NCBI GenBank assembly: GCA_004794785.1 | Contig: SJOL01006423.1 | Location: forward strand, 280,677-344,676 | Reading direction: 5' to 3' | Origin: Opisthorchis felineus | Lineage: Eukaryota > Platyhelminthes > Trematoda > Opisthorchiida > Opisthorchiidae | Length of the DNA stretch: 64,000 nt | Shown here: in pieces, positions 63,101-64,000 of the stretch | Layout: the number at the start of each line of letters is the position of its first letter | How positions within the stretch are numbered: the stretch's first letter is position 1 | Position numbers and translations under genes: made by a program | The notes under the pieces: generated by a model | The model's input: the letters and a program-made list of their open reading frames with translations, nothing else | The model's database searches: none | What the model was told of the DNA's origin: nothing

Positions 63101-64000
63101 CATACTGAGTGCTCTGTTCTCAACTGAACAGCCTCAGACAGAAGATAACACTGTTCCTGTTCAAATCCTACCGATTTTCGATATGTCCACTTTCAGAGAC
63201 TACACAATTAGCCTTGGCTGCAAATCCGATAGCCATTCATCAGCTTCCCTTGTATTTATCCCACTCACTTCGCTAATCGAAAGCGATTCTCACTGCACGT
63301 GTCTGCAGACTCGAGTTGGAGATGAACCGGTAACCGTACAGCTGTCACTTCAAATCAACTCTCCCTTAGGTCCAAGCCTTTTTATCTTCACCAGTGATCG
63401 GCCGTCTTCGATGCTTCCAGAAATCAGTTCTTTCGCACTTTCTCTATGCCTTCATTTAAGACAACTGCAAGTCAGTCTACTTGTTTTTGAATCTGTGAAT
63501 TCCATGAGGCTTTCCGATCCACGGTATACACCCACAGTTTCTGGTGGATTTTGCCTTTCCGGCTCACTCACTCCACCTCAGGATGAATTCGTTCGCCTCC
63601 TACTTCGAAATTTGAGTATCACCTCGTGCTTCTACTCCTCAGCACACAATACAAATGAATTAGATATCGTTTTACACACCCAACATATCCAGTTGGACAA
63701 CTGGGGTCAAACTTGGACCAGTACTTATGATTTTCCGACCGTTTTTTGTTCGACCGGTCCTACTGGCTTTTGTGGACGTTTCCGGACATCATCACACACC
63801 TTATCTGCTCCAGTTTGTCACCTATTCTTTGCTCCACCAGAACTTCAACTGTCTCTAGAAGACTCCTTACTGTATGATCTTCACGCAGTGATTTTATCTT
63901 TCACACGAGTCTGGAGTTTGTATCCTCCCCAGCTGTCGATCAGAGCGATCACAGCACAACCTCCATTGTGGCTGTTTCTACAACATTTCTATGTCGATCG
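7713..64000 (+). CDS. VPS13B: VPS13B (COH1)-like giant lipid-transfer protein, multi-exon gene, 3' end outside window
   Basis: About 40 GT-AG exons encode some 4,260 residues that follow human VPS13B from its N-terminus to near its C-terminal domain (comparison from memory). Seen directly: a chorein-type N-terminus with RELRIHVPWTKL, the VPS13B-typical segment SWASWMWSLVPNI followed by an acidic run, and later DDLRRGL, GVTWAYSDPRTPVRVRVLP and a SHR-BD-like segment YTLQLILHPRLRLYNQSGAD. Known for the family: a rod with a hydrophobic groove moves bulk lipid between membranes, and VPS13B acts at the Golgi and endosomes. Exon phases agree across all junctions from 19659 to 58939. Three junctions are unresolved (17177-19658, 59290-60755, 61058-62838). 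The length already exceeds the human protein (about 4,000 residues) although the C-terminus is missing. Confidence 0.93.
9210..9290 (+). CDS. VPS13B: VPS13B coding exon 2
   Basis: Acceptor tctttgcag at 9201-9209 and phase 0 entry. It reads NHLAISVLSVSQLICMIRTL and ends at LSRK. The donor chosen (aaa|gtagaa) keeps phase 0 with exon 3 but is weak; the frame stays open to 9392, so the true end could be later. The upstream intron is only 72 nt. Confidence 0.6.
10779..10883 (+). CDS. VPS13B: VPS13B coding exon 3
   Basis: 35 codons between acceptor ttctttag and donor gtgagt, phase 0 to 0. It reads LPNGHLMDKSLAHLNASSSK and ends LEVTVR. Joined to exon 4, the reading LEVTVRGLALQATSLGAHF resembles the human segment around the invariant GF-x-GCRA-like stretch. 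Confidence 0.75.
10884..13439. other. Intron 3, left part; no gene seen
   Basis: Short ORFs on both strands without recognisable domains. A run of 13 G lies at 13253-13265. The unremarkable stretch ends where RTE copy 2 begins. Confidence 0.4.
13440..14345 (+). mobile_element. RTE/SR2-like retrotransposon fragment (copy 2) in intron 3
   Basis: The + strand gives VKVHGKYSKF, then a decayed RQ-WSPFLSDF, then GDIALLGSDP (the catalytic box with the YAD lost). At 13806-14144 an open frame carries FTSLDSSITSHSNS, LSVKGVVHNAAVRPVLLYG and LLIFDHRSFRR. It continues with LRWIAHELRMPGTRV and a GGQRMTW-like tail to about 14330. It is colinear with copy 1 (5420-6190) but diverged and broken, and lies on the same strand as the host gene. 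Confidence 0.8.
15131..15316 (+). CDS. VPS13B: VPS13B coding exon 4
   Basis: 62 codons, acceptor actctttcag, donor gtgagt, phase 0 to 0. It reads GLALQATSLGAHFTSVQLG, then PSCPCGYLDLAK, and ends SVEHA. The beta-strand pattern fits a VPS13 repeat. Confidence 0.8.
16418..16670 (+). CDS. VPS13B: VPS13B coding exon 5
   Basis: Acceptor catacag, donor gtgagt, phase 0 in and phase 1 out (84 codons plus 1 nt). It reads HQTFLELGNPRDAQADPVHL and later VEAYLSRFHDSFVRQEYPAL, comparable with a human segment of the form AG-x-QRFGAFYMDYLYT. Confidence 0.8.
17085..17176 (+). CDS. VPS13B: VPS13B coding exon 6
   Basis: Acceptor gttcatccag, donor gtaagt, phase 1 in and 0 out. It reads EPRNGFGKDTTTYEYVYN and ends TKLGLGRMLVE, which resembles the human strand ahead of LDFRLDSSAVHRIL. 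Confidence 0.7.
17177..19658. other. Intron region that should hide one exon
   Basis: The exon on the left leaves phase 0 and the exon on the right needs phase 1, so one exon with 0-to-1 phases is expected. Human VPS13B also has residues here that are unaccounted for. A candidate at about 18070-18180 (VQLSGVHISLLNFVTSWSL) looks suitable but its phase does not fit. Antiparallel ORFs at 18209-18729 show no domain. Confidence 0.45.
19659..19835 (+). CDS. VPS13B: VPS13B coding exon 7 (probable)
   Basis: Acceptor cttcttctttag and donor gtatgt, phase 1 in and 1 out. It reads PRIRSGQTDGVTERVHLRIL and ends CLKTISP. The exit phase matches exon 8, giving SPGEHLPLIKPQ. Similarity to the human segment before LLDHLLPVI is modest, so this rests mainly on splice sites and phase. 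The long minus-strand frame across it (19423-20046) is treated as a shadow. Confidence 0.6.
20983..21107 (+). CDS. VPS13B: VPS13B coding exon 8
   Basis: Phase 1 in and 0 out, donor gtgagt. It reads EHLPLIKPQLPQFLDGIAVQ then TIRVVVASPTVYYFANHWNN, matching the human order DHLLPVI...SIRILVDKINLEHSVPMYAEQL. Two acceptors 6 nt apart (ttgtag at 20971-20976 and ccccag at 20977-20982) keep the same frame, so two residues may be optional. Confidence 0.85.
21164..21218 (+). CDS. VPS13B: VPS13B coding exon 9 (55 nt)
   Basis: Acceptor ctccgatcag, donor gtaagt, phase 0 in and 1 out. It reads FSFGFSDDRCYLILNDMN. The intron before it is only 56 nt. Confidence 0.75.
21385..21720 (-). mobile_element. RTE-like 3' tail, inverted solo copy
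   Basis: The reverse complement of this stretch matches 6270-6650 downstream of RTE copy 1. Shared runs include tggggaccc-gagacgggac, catggcc-gtcgcgc, and ccactgtacagcaagt. No reverse-transcriptase segment accompanies it, so only the 3' terminal part is present, opposite to the host gene, as in 5'-truncated LINE insertions. Confidence 0.75.
21903..21958 (+). CDS. VPS13B: VPS13B coding exon 10 (56 nt)
   Basis: Acceptor cgctaattcag, donor gtaaga, phase 1 in and 0 out. It reads RFVVLSGLSLDLNQFVQQ. Exons 9 and 10 together resemble the human segment YVHCYLKIFGFQAGLTSLD. Confidence 0.7.
21959..22953. other. Intron 10; no supported gene
   Basis: A + strand frame at 21998-22309 and a minus-strand frame at 22640-22840 show no recognisable domain. 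No exon here is required by phase. Confidence 0.4.
22954..22986 (+). CDS. VPS13B: VPS13B microexon 11 (33 nt)
   Basis: Acceptor gtttgtccgcag and donor gtaagt frame 11 codons, VAESCIEWDGT, phase 0 to 0. The strong splice signals and matching phase support it; skipping it would also keep frame. Confidence 0.6.
23306..23670 (+). CDS. VPS13B: VPS13B coding exon 12
   Basis: Acceptor acctactag, donor gtaagt, phase 0 in and 2 out. It reads FTGTPHLRFQSDNITWSQIT, then PLYPLEVVNHLKRWPCSEII, then ends TWYSWILNSPEL. The last part compares with a human ILYTWLIYQ-like motif. Confidence 0.8.
23772..24016 (+). CDS. VPS13B: VPS13B coding exon 13
   Basis: Acceptor gcgctttag, donor gtgagt, phase 2 in (restoring W across the junction) and 1 out. 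It reads SHSPDLPHLPEFEWRLVSRD and DWLLHTAYLATSVAIQLGNF. The open frame agrees with exon 12. A second frame on the same strand is open only in the 3' half. Confidence 0.75.
24017..25592. other. Intron 13; SINE-like remnant only
   Basis: Short ORFs on both strands look like noise. A degenerate copy of the tRNA-derived repeat SINE-A is at about 24680-24770. Confidence 0.4.
24680..24770 (+). repeat. SINE-A copy 3 (degenerate)
   Basis: The run tttcgaacccagc and the following tgtcctggtctgg...ggcaac align with the B-box and downstream part of SINE-A copies 1 and 2. The A-box half is not clear. Confidence 0.45.
25593..25877 (+). CDS. VPS13B: VPS13B coding exon 14
   Basis: Acceptor tttcgtctcag, donor gtaagt, phase 1 in and 1 out. 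It reads NNVQLCADLPGVIRARTFWN, then SSCRIYQLSVQTDLAVYLRF, and ends DVLNLSS. It matches the human pattern PWTISLHNFSIYTLLGKQ. Confidence 0.88.
26480..26795. mobile_element. Fold-back element, copy 1
   Basis: The left arm (about 26500-26620) and the reverse complement of the right arm (about 26665-26795) match over more than 100 bp. Examples are gtatgctgaagagccgag against gtatgctgaaaagccgag, and agctgtttcattctta on both. The interior right arm has ggcaggttcgagattccc, close to a pol III B box. No coding capacity is present. It resembles a MITE or a SINE dimer inserted head to head. A second full copy lies at 52375-52640. Confidence 0.7.
29095..29310 (+). repeat. tRNA-derived SINE-like repeat, SINE-A copy 1
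   Basis: Contains the B-box-like gttcgaatccaacccc at about 29190, preceded by an A-box-like region and followed by a shared tail (cttctgtctaggtttgagca, then acaactggacgattatta). The same arrangement is at 33035-33225. Confidence 0.7.
29819..29980 (+). CDS. VPS13B: VPS13B coding exon 15
   Basis: Acceptor ttacctcag, donor gtgagt, phase 1 in and 1 out. It reads PALFRMSVCGLEGHVTPELV, then SWFCFALDICESEEISLPGK, ending YGLQR. It resembles the human HSFVVCLHVDLESLEIKC followed by the LFYELTDIM helix. A nearer acceptor at 29834 does not keep phase. Confidence 0.8.
31217..31479 (+). CDS. VPS13B: VPS13B coding exon 16
   Basis: Acceptor cattttcag, donor gtcagt, phase 1 in and 0 out, 87 full codons without ATG. 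It reads TTCLNQGSSSCVSEPFSAAS, a Ser-rich linker, and ends GTHQLLTKTSVQ after DPATWLTIRRFL. The end joins exon 17 to give TSVQISVMPSKLVVSAYP, like human WMQWVLPKITIKLFAP. Confidence 0.83.
32610..32731. repeat. AT-rich palindrome flanked by 10-bp direct repeats
   Basis: About 100 bp of TTA/TAA and TA repeats read (TTA)n, then TA-rich centre, then (TAA)n, so the halves can pair. The 10-mer attatcctgt occurs at 32610-32619 and again at 32722-32731. This could be a target-site duplication around an inserted palindrome, or simple repeat expansion. Confidence 0.75.
33035..33225 (+). repeat. tRNA-derived SINE-like repeat, SINE-A copy 2
   Basis: B-box-like ggttcgaacccaacccc at about 33093-33109 with upstream ctcagtaattaggccgcgac. 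The tail cttctcctgtccaggcttgg and gctgaacgattattat matches copy 1. Confidence 0.7.
33802..34377 (+). CDS. VPS13B: VPS13B coding exon 17
   Basis: 192 codons, acceptor ttatctttcag, donor gtgagt, phase 0 to 0. It reads ISVMPSKLVVSAYPVTHQVP, then CGAWVLCLRNVYLKVEEQLL, and ends ATIIKYLVFSWKLLIPK. The repeated strand-strand-helix pattern is typical of the VPS13 rod. Confidence 0.9.
34378..36151. other. Intron 17; nothing recognised
   Basis: Short ORFs on both strands without domains, and no repeat that I could pair with another place in the window. Confidence 0.4.
36152..36606 (+). CDS. VPS13B: VPS13B coding exon 18
   Basis: Acceptor acatctcag, donor gtaagc, phase 0 in and 2 out. It starts LKLLSGWWSDNHVQP and later reads LIVTTNVPPVSVLFHFTIPT. 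It ends QDECIMDFQIGSACAQFRGQ, matching human DVQDVYTKVKCKIESFNIDH in position and pattern. A second same-strand frame (36373-36714) is a shadow. Confidence 0.88.
36715..37321 (+). CDS. VPS13B: VPS13B coding exon 19
   Basis: Acceptor ttccctgctag, donor gttagt, phase 2 in and 0 out, 202 codons. It reads VYMPLFSTMESSLRPFVDTE, a Pro/Ser/Glu-rich linker (DSESEESGFG), then GKEAGLVHLHFCRSPLPPY. It ends with MQPVDLVLYTDMIGEIVRLY and SHIIIKSFRIFLPLSK. The last two match human segments AFDIVLYFPLLNAIAS and TSVIRIFIPK. Confidence 0.92.
37322..39149. other. Intron 19; simple repeat only
   Basis: Overlapping minus-strand frames at 38026-38778 carry no domain that I recognise. A GT repeat followed by a G run is at about 38816-38837. 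Confidence 0.4.
39150..39475 (+). CDS. VPS13B: VPS13B coding exon 20
   Basis: Acceptor ttttcttag, donor gtgagt, phase 0 in and 2 out. It reads DLAHQISPGSPLANAVVLGC, then HDDPQQLIVVARGLCCWASE, and ends NPAQYWNQGILRTS. Human VPS13B reads APQADNPLGRSV and NPALEWNMASS in the same places. Confidence 0.92.
40048..40144 (+). CDS. VPS13B: VPS13B coding exon 21
   Basis: Acceptor gattttcgtag, donor gtgagc, phase 2 in (completing W) and 0 out. It reads NCMPSPAAASPLVRPFTLTV and ends ASRHTNNT, comparable with human ILTPVLTDFSVRITGAPA. The overlapping frame from 39723 is open but does not match and is not used. Confidence 0.82.
40800..40850 (+). repeat. Partial fold-back element arm
   Basis: The run tttcgtcctgtaggtgaagc, then cagtgtatgctgaaaagccg, repeats 26483-26527 with few changes. 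A short hairpin (agccgagaag...cttctcggct type) follows. No second arm is evident. Confidence 0.55.
41758..42132 (+). CDS. VPS13B: VPS13B coding exon 22
   Basis: 125 codons, acceptor gtttttacag, donor gtatgt, phase 0 to 0. It reads MGTYGSAIEVAIPDNLVVFA, then DFTVLEALFATTQSTKLSDP, matching human GHSLEVNITTNLDFFLSVAQ then VQLLHQLIVANMTGL. Later PNRFLFTLRHFRLIMWRSDP matches IPFDIFITASRISLMTYS. The internal ATG is not a start. Confidence 0.93.
42133..43163. other. Intron 22; nothing recognised
   Basis: Two overlapping + strand frames at 42541-42880 have no domain and are not needed for phase. Confidence 0.4.
43164..43457 (+). CDS. VPS13B: VPS13B coding exon 23
   Basis: 98 codons, acceptor ctgttctgtcag, donor gtcagt, phase 0 to 0. 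It reads VDARTVTSDCLALGDYCPTW, a Ser-rich loop, and ends IERPKKSFTKGVSQ. Similarity to human is low here, and the exon is held by splice sites and phase on both sides. Confidence 0.8.
43547..43774 (+). CDS. VPS13B: VPS13B coding exon 24
   Basis: 76 codons, acceptor ttgagtttcag, donor gtgagt, phase 0 to 0. It reads DGTVDQRFGVSVTFGRIVCF, then TIKPEILVTFTCFFDLRDTN, and ends AIHYATTWISQLSVDTDAFN. This follows human YFIVSQPSLLLSCHHRKQRV and YCTVWLQTVPGEIDS. The other open frame (43536-43757) is a shadow. Confidence 0.88.
43775..45182. other. Intron 24; nothing recognised
   Basis: No exon is required by phase and no conserved frame is seen. Part of the human repeat after YCTVWLQT has no counterpart placed here. 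Confidence 0.4.
45183..46103 (+). CDS. VPS13B: VPS13B coding exon 25
   Basis: 307 codons, acceptor ttactatttttcag, donor gtaaca, phase 0 to 0. It reads ILVEKNNCKQAGNIELKIRK, then VRWRVDLNGLHLSCCAYNRQ, CGPVLSMITELLTDF and DDLRRGLPVQTSS. It ends with LAGEVVFCDN and HWVGVTWAYSDPRTPVRVRV. Human VPS13B has DDLRTGLFQYVQ, GVYEVLFYNE and MMLWRYPEPRVLTLVRITPV in that order. Confidence 0.95.
46104..47539. other. Intron 25; nothing recognised
   Basis: No conserved frame and no repeat paired elsewhere in the window. Confidence 0.4.
47540..47916 (+). CDS. VPS13B: VPS13B coding exon 26
   Basis: Acceptor ttgacccag, donor gtatgc, phase 0 in and 2 out. It reads LRCHLQYWDYSVMPNGKFKN then YGTFFLRDSQVVDFLLLNKR, and ends RVSAHVWRILVDLRAQPVVL. 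Human has VPCSLEYWDELQKVFVAFRE then LVSSDLWRIVLNSS. Confidence 0.92.
48645..48825 (+). CDS. VPS13B: VPS13B coding exon 27
   Basis: Acceptor cttccattcag, donor gtgagt, phase 2 in and 0 out. There is no complete stand-alone frame around it, yet it reads NDHSATTSTPPIPAALVYIS then PLVLAGCVELDSVRQAPTVS and ends YAPYVRIGLFRQ. Human: DPLVTPTALAACTRVDS then FTPWFVPSLCVSFQF. Confidence 0.88.
49380..49480 (-). repeat. tRNA-like, probably tRNA-derived SINE head
   Basis: The minus strand has an A-box-like gtggttgagtggacagg and a B-box-like cccgggttcaatcc about 40 nt apart, the layout of a tRNA. The T-arm sequence after the loop does not pair, so a working tRNA is unlikely. Confidence 0.55.
49862..50287 (+). 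CDS. VPS13B: VPS13B coding exon 28
   Basis: 142 codons, acceptor cctttttccgtag, donor gtaagt, phase 0 to 0. It reads SEDCRQGFSECLELARLELE, then SIVQSVYQYGCKFTSGQCLL, and NLSDIHILLGVDRLTSLSYL. This follows human ELEYMIVSFREPHMYLRQ through VIVDSVFVNLGQHVVHSL. Confidence 0.92.
50836..50921 (+). CDS. VPS13B: VPS13B coding exon 29 (probable)
   Basis: Acceptor tctatccacag, donor gtgacc, phase 0 in and 2 out. It reads SFEAEGSEGEQAFRTVQDTV and ends PPIFLSPH. It is short and linker-like, but both phases fit exons 28 and 30. Confidence 0.65.
51084..51288 (+). CDS. VPS13B: VPS13B coding exon 30
   Basis: Acceptor gtcattcttag, donor gtaagt, phase 2 in and 0 out. It reads QTGLKSRTSDLPDHPPLARG then ALDVLLLFVICPAATETWRP and ends IRFHVGTHSVH. 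Human has EELVFSHFVICNDTQETLRF. No ATG lies in its frame. Confidence 0.88.
51485..51685 (+). CDS. VPS13B: VPS13B coding exon 31
   Basis: Acceptor acttcctttgtag, phase 0 to 0. It reads ANAENAVWSEAVELAWPPCR, then YLVLSLSWQSS, and ends PDPTGFPGR. Human: NWRWSEPFSVDHAG then TASLIIKVQQ. The donor gtacgg is weak, so the 3' end is provisional. Confidence 0.82.
51686..53387. other. Intron 31 with fold-back element copy 2
   Basis: Apart from the element at 52375-52640 nothing is recognised. Frames at 53075-53341 are not exons by phase. Confidence 0.45.
52375..52640. mobile_element. Fold-back element, copy 2
   Basis: Same order as copy 1: gccgaaaagccctgttcagc then tgtttcattttg on the left, and acaggatcaaatcccctaga in the interior (B-box-like). 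On the right is ttttcaacaaggatagaaca then gcgtttctgggctcttcaac. It is more diverged than copy 1. Confidence 0.55.
53388..53750 (+). CDS. VPS13B: VPS13B coding exon 32
   Basis: 121 codons, acceptor ccacaccgcag, donor gtgagt, phase 0 to 0. It reads IIIHSDIVFRNLIPVDIRAQ and later SRLSKLLHTFRLSTSQSEQR, ending ARRRISQRSL. Human: QIIICGRQIICSYLSQSIEL. The middle Ser/Arg-rich stretch looks like an insertion relative to human. Confidence 0.85.
53928..54053 (+). CDS. VPS13B: VPS13B coding exon 33 (probable)
   Basis: Acceptor ttagagctcag, donor gtaact, phase 0 to 0. It reads GLTHFWTMLVHTTGTNVKRV, then ALARQFRIRGETCLSCMFGP. Phase fits on both sides. Similarity to the human stretch REHFDCLTAKQKLPSYI is weak. 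Confidence 0.6.
54318..54419 (+). CDS. VPS13B: VPS13B coding exon 34
   Basis: 34 codons, acceptor ggcacacgcag, donor gtaagt, phase 0 to 0. It reads VGIPIDRGDGSDLFYAVVTV and ends LVISPFAPLMCM. Human: IIYVWCTVLTLE then IVFSPLFIMRSH. Confidence 0.83.
54420..55454. other. Intron 34; pyrimidine-rich 3' end
   Basis: No conserved frame. It ends with a long CT-rich tract at about 55405-55454, directly before the next acceptor. Confidence 0.45.
55455..55720 (+). CDS. VPS13B: VPS13B coding exon 35
   Basis: Acceptor cgtctcttccag, donor gtaagt, phase 0 in and 2 out. It reads VTISPSFNIVSLLPHSFNLC, then a Pro-rich loop (LPPSYPPRPPQ), and ends FFLARAPALLLSAYL. The Pro-rich loop has no clear human counterpart. 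Another frame (55381-55707) is a shadow. Confidence 0.82.
55721..56805. other. Intron 35; nothing recognised
   Basis: Short noise ORFs only. Confidence 0.4.
56806..57199 (+). CDS. VPS13B: VPS13B coding exon 36: start of SHR-BD-like region
   Basis: Acceptor ctaccctacag, donor gtatgg, phase 2 in and 0 out. It reads SGIPLLSEPIHLSPDNLLTK then ASYTLQLILHPRLRLYNQSG and ends RTGSVLSPGSDK. Human: CAVPISTSLIKQIATKV then LLIELLPWALLINESKWDLW. The second part is the classical SHR-BD opening. Confidence 0.92.
57200..58129. other. Intron 36; nothing recognised
   Basis: No conserved frame. The ORF at 57713-57946 has no domain. Confidence 0.4.
58130..58588 (+). CDS. VPS13B: VPS13B coding exon 37
   Basis: 153 codons, acceptor tctactcag, donor gtgagt, phase 0 to 0. 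It reads PIVQFGFVVRGRAHWSNVTF, then MRFTISSDRILLCLVARLIK, and HIHHRCAPDLYVRPIVLSGE. Human: AFQIGIYWANTN then GIQIIQIEDKTTIINNTPYQ. Minus-strand frames of 143 and 77 aa are shadows. Confidence 0.92.
58939..59290 (+). CDS. VPS13B: VPS13B coding exon 38 (3' border uncertain)
   Basis: Acceptor ctgcttctcccag, phase 0 in. It reads VSSNTSVDQTGLRPTGNLFP, then LPYWTLSRSVTNGPESVVQL, then KGRWLVKTYRGKLLHSVSFM. Human: LPCWDLMPDISQSVLDASLL and FCTRAIVLTYQEHLGVTYLT. The frame is open to 59356, but no good donor keeps all the similarity. The best donor by sequence, gtaggt at about 59214, would cut off the matching tail. Confidence 0.82.
59291..60755. other. Unresolved junction between exons 38 and 39
   Basis: The human segment IIHNRCPVTMLIKENIKDIP should fall here. 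A frame starting at the ctctcag acceptor near 60584 reads HRIIVSKLLSRLYRNRS then IREIPGFILHS. The frame used by exon 39 reads EKFLALYC just before it. These resemble neighbouring human residues in two different frames, so a frameshift or a missed border is possible. A SINE-B copy also lies at about 59730-59850. Confidence 0.5.
59730..59850 (-). repeat. tRNA-derived SINE-like repeat, SINE-B copy 1
   Basis: The minus strand reads ggtggagtagtggtaacatg, then ttcgtctcgcatgccagatg, then tccacagtcttaaccccc. This is a tRNA-like order of A box, anticodon-arm-like and B-box-like parts. SINE-B copy 2 matches it in the opposite direction. Confidence 0.65.
60756..61057 (+). CDS. VPS13B: VPS13B coding exon 39 (5' border uncertain)
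   Basis: Best acceptor actcccttag, phase 1 in; donor cag|gttt is weak, phase 0 out. It reads VQQPFYPFPIASHKNDVMHV, then MSAARSFLQLARSPDCTSHQ, then WCWRLDAVDETETPLVKTVS. Human: IHHELYHQISSYPDCKTKDL then LRVEPLDEVTTEWSDAIDIN. Similarity is clear although both borders need checking. Confidence 0.8.
61058..62838. other. Intron region expected to hide one small exon
   Basis: Exon 39 leaves phase 0 and exon 40 needs phase 1. A candidate at 61948 (acceptor gattatgcag, reading VGICYPDLFFRKHNQTSPRR) has no phase-1 donor. SINE-B copy 2 is at 61720-61800. Confidence 0.45.
61720..61800 (+). repeat. tRNA-derived SINE-like repeat, SINE-B copy 2
   Basis: Reads atgggtaacacatttgcctc, then gcatgtcagatgtccggagt, then ttaaaccccagc. 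The core gtaaca-at-t-g-ctcgcatg and cagatgtcc is shared with copy 1 on the other strand. Confidence 0.65.
62839..64000 (+). CDS. VPS13B: VPS13B coding exon 40 (runs off window)
   Basis: Acceptor cttttttccag, phase 1 in, open for at least 386 codons to the window end. It reads SEYNLVVIVQSISCDGQVVV, then FALSLCLHLRQLQVSLLVFE, FVRLLLRNLSITSC, IVLHTQHIQLDNWGQTW and FFAPPELQLSLEDSLLYDLH. Human: YVDVVHQCGTVFITVAPEG, KMFITQLSLAVFDDL, LLRLTLDNIFLCV, YCVEICCGDLQLDNQLYN. The human protein continues with its C-terminal ATG2-C-like part, which must lie beyond 64000. Confidence 0.93.

Overview
The window is eukaryotic nuclear DNA dominated by one large, intron-rich gene on the + strand. The protein read from its exons is VPS13B (COH1), a member of the VPS13 / bridge-like lipid-transfer family. 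The repeats around it (RTE/SR2-like and CR1-like non-LTR retrotransposon fragments, tRNA-derived SINE-like elements) and the intron sizes suggest a flatworm, probably a digenean fluke with moderate GC content. That placement is inferred from repeat style and protein divergence, not from a database search.

Layout. Positions 1-7680 hold no host gene that I can support. There is a minus-strand CR1-like LINE (about 1-3300: PHD-finger ORF1, then endonuclease), a second diverged copy of only the ORF1 part (about 4100-5215), and RTE-like reverse-transcriptase fragments on the + strand (5220-6660). The VPS13B start codon is at 7713, in the first exon recognised here. From there to the right edge I could place about 40 coding exons, together roughly 4,260 codons, with GT-AG borders. 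The chorein N-terminus is in the first coding exon. The internal VPS13 repeat region runs through the middle exons. The VAB / SHR-BD-like region lies at about 49.9-61 kb. The last exon (62839 onward) is still open at 64000, so the C-terminal part of the gene lies outside the window.

Reading phases agree across every junction from 19659 to the exon beginning at 58939. Three places do not close: 17177-19658 (one exon missing by phase), about 59290-60755 (exon border or frameshift unresolved) and 61058-62838 (one small exon missing by phase).

The introns carry a third RTE fragment (13440-14345), an inverted copy of the RTE 3' tail (21385-21720), at least two full copies of a fold-back element with a B-box-like interior (26480-26795 and 52375-52640), two families of tRNA-derived SINE-like repeats, and an AT-rich palindrome between 10-bp direct repeats (32610-32731). 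I see no operon, CRISPR array, phage or plasmid feature, and no second intact protein-coding gene. I did not find a new biological system. The most useful results are the exon chain, including exons with no obvious stand-alone reading frame, and the unnamed repeat families.
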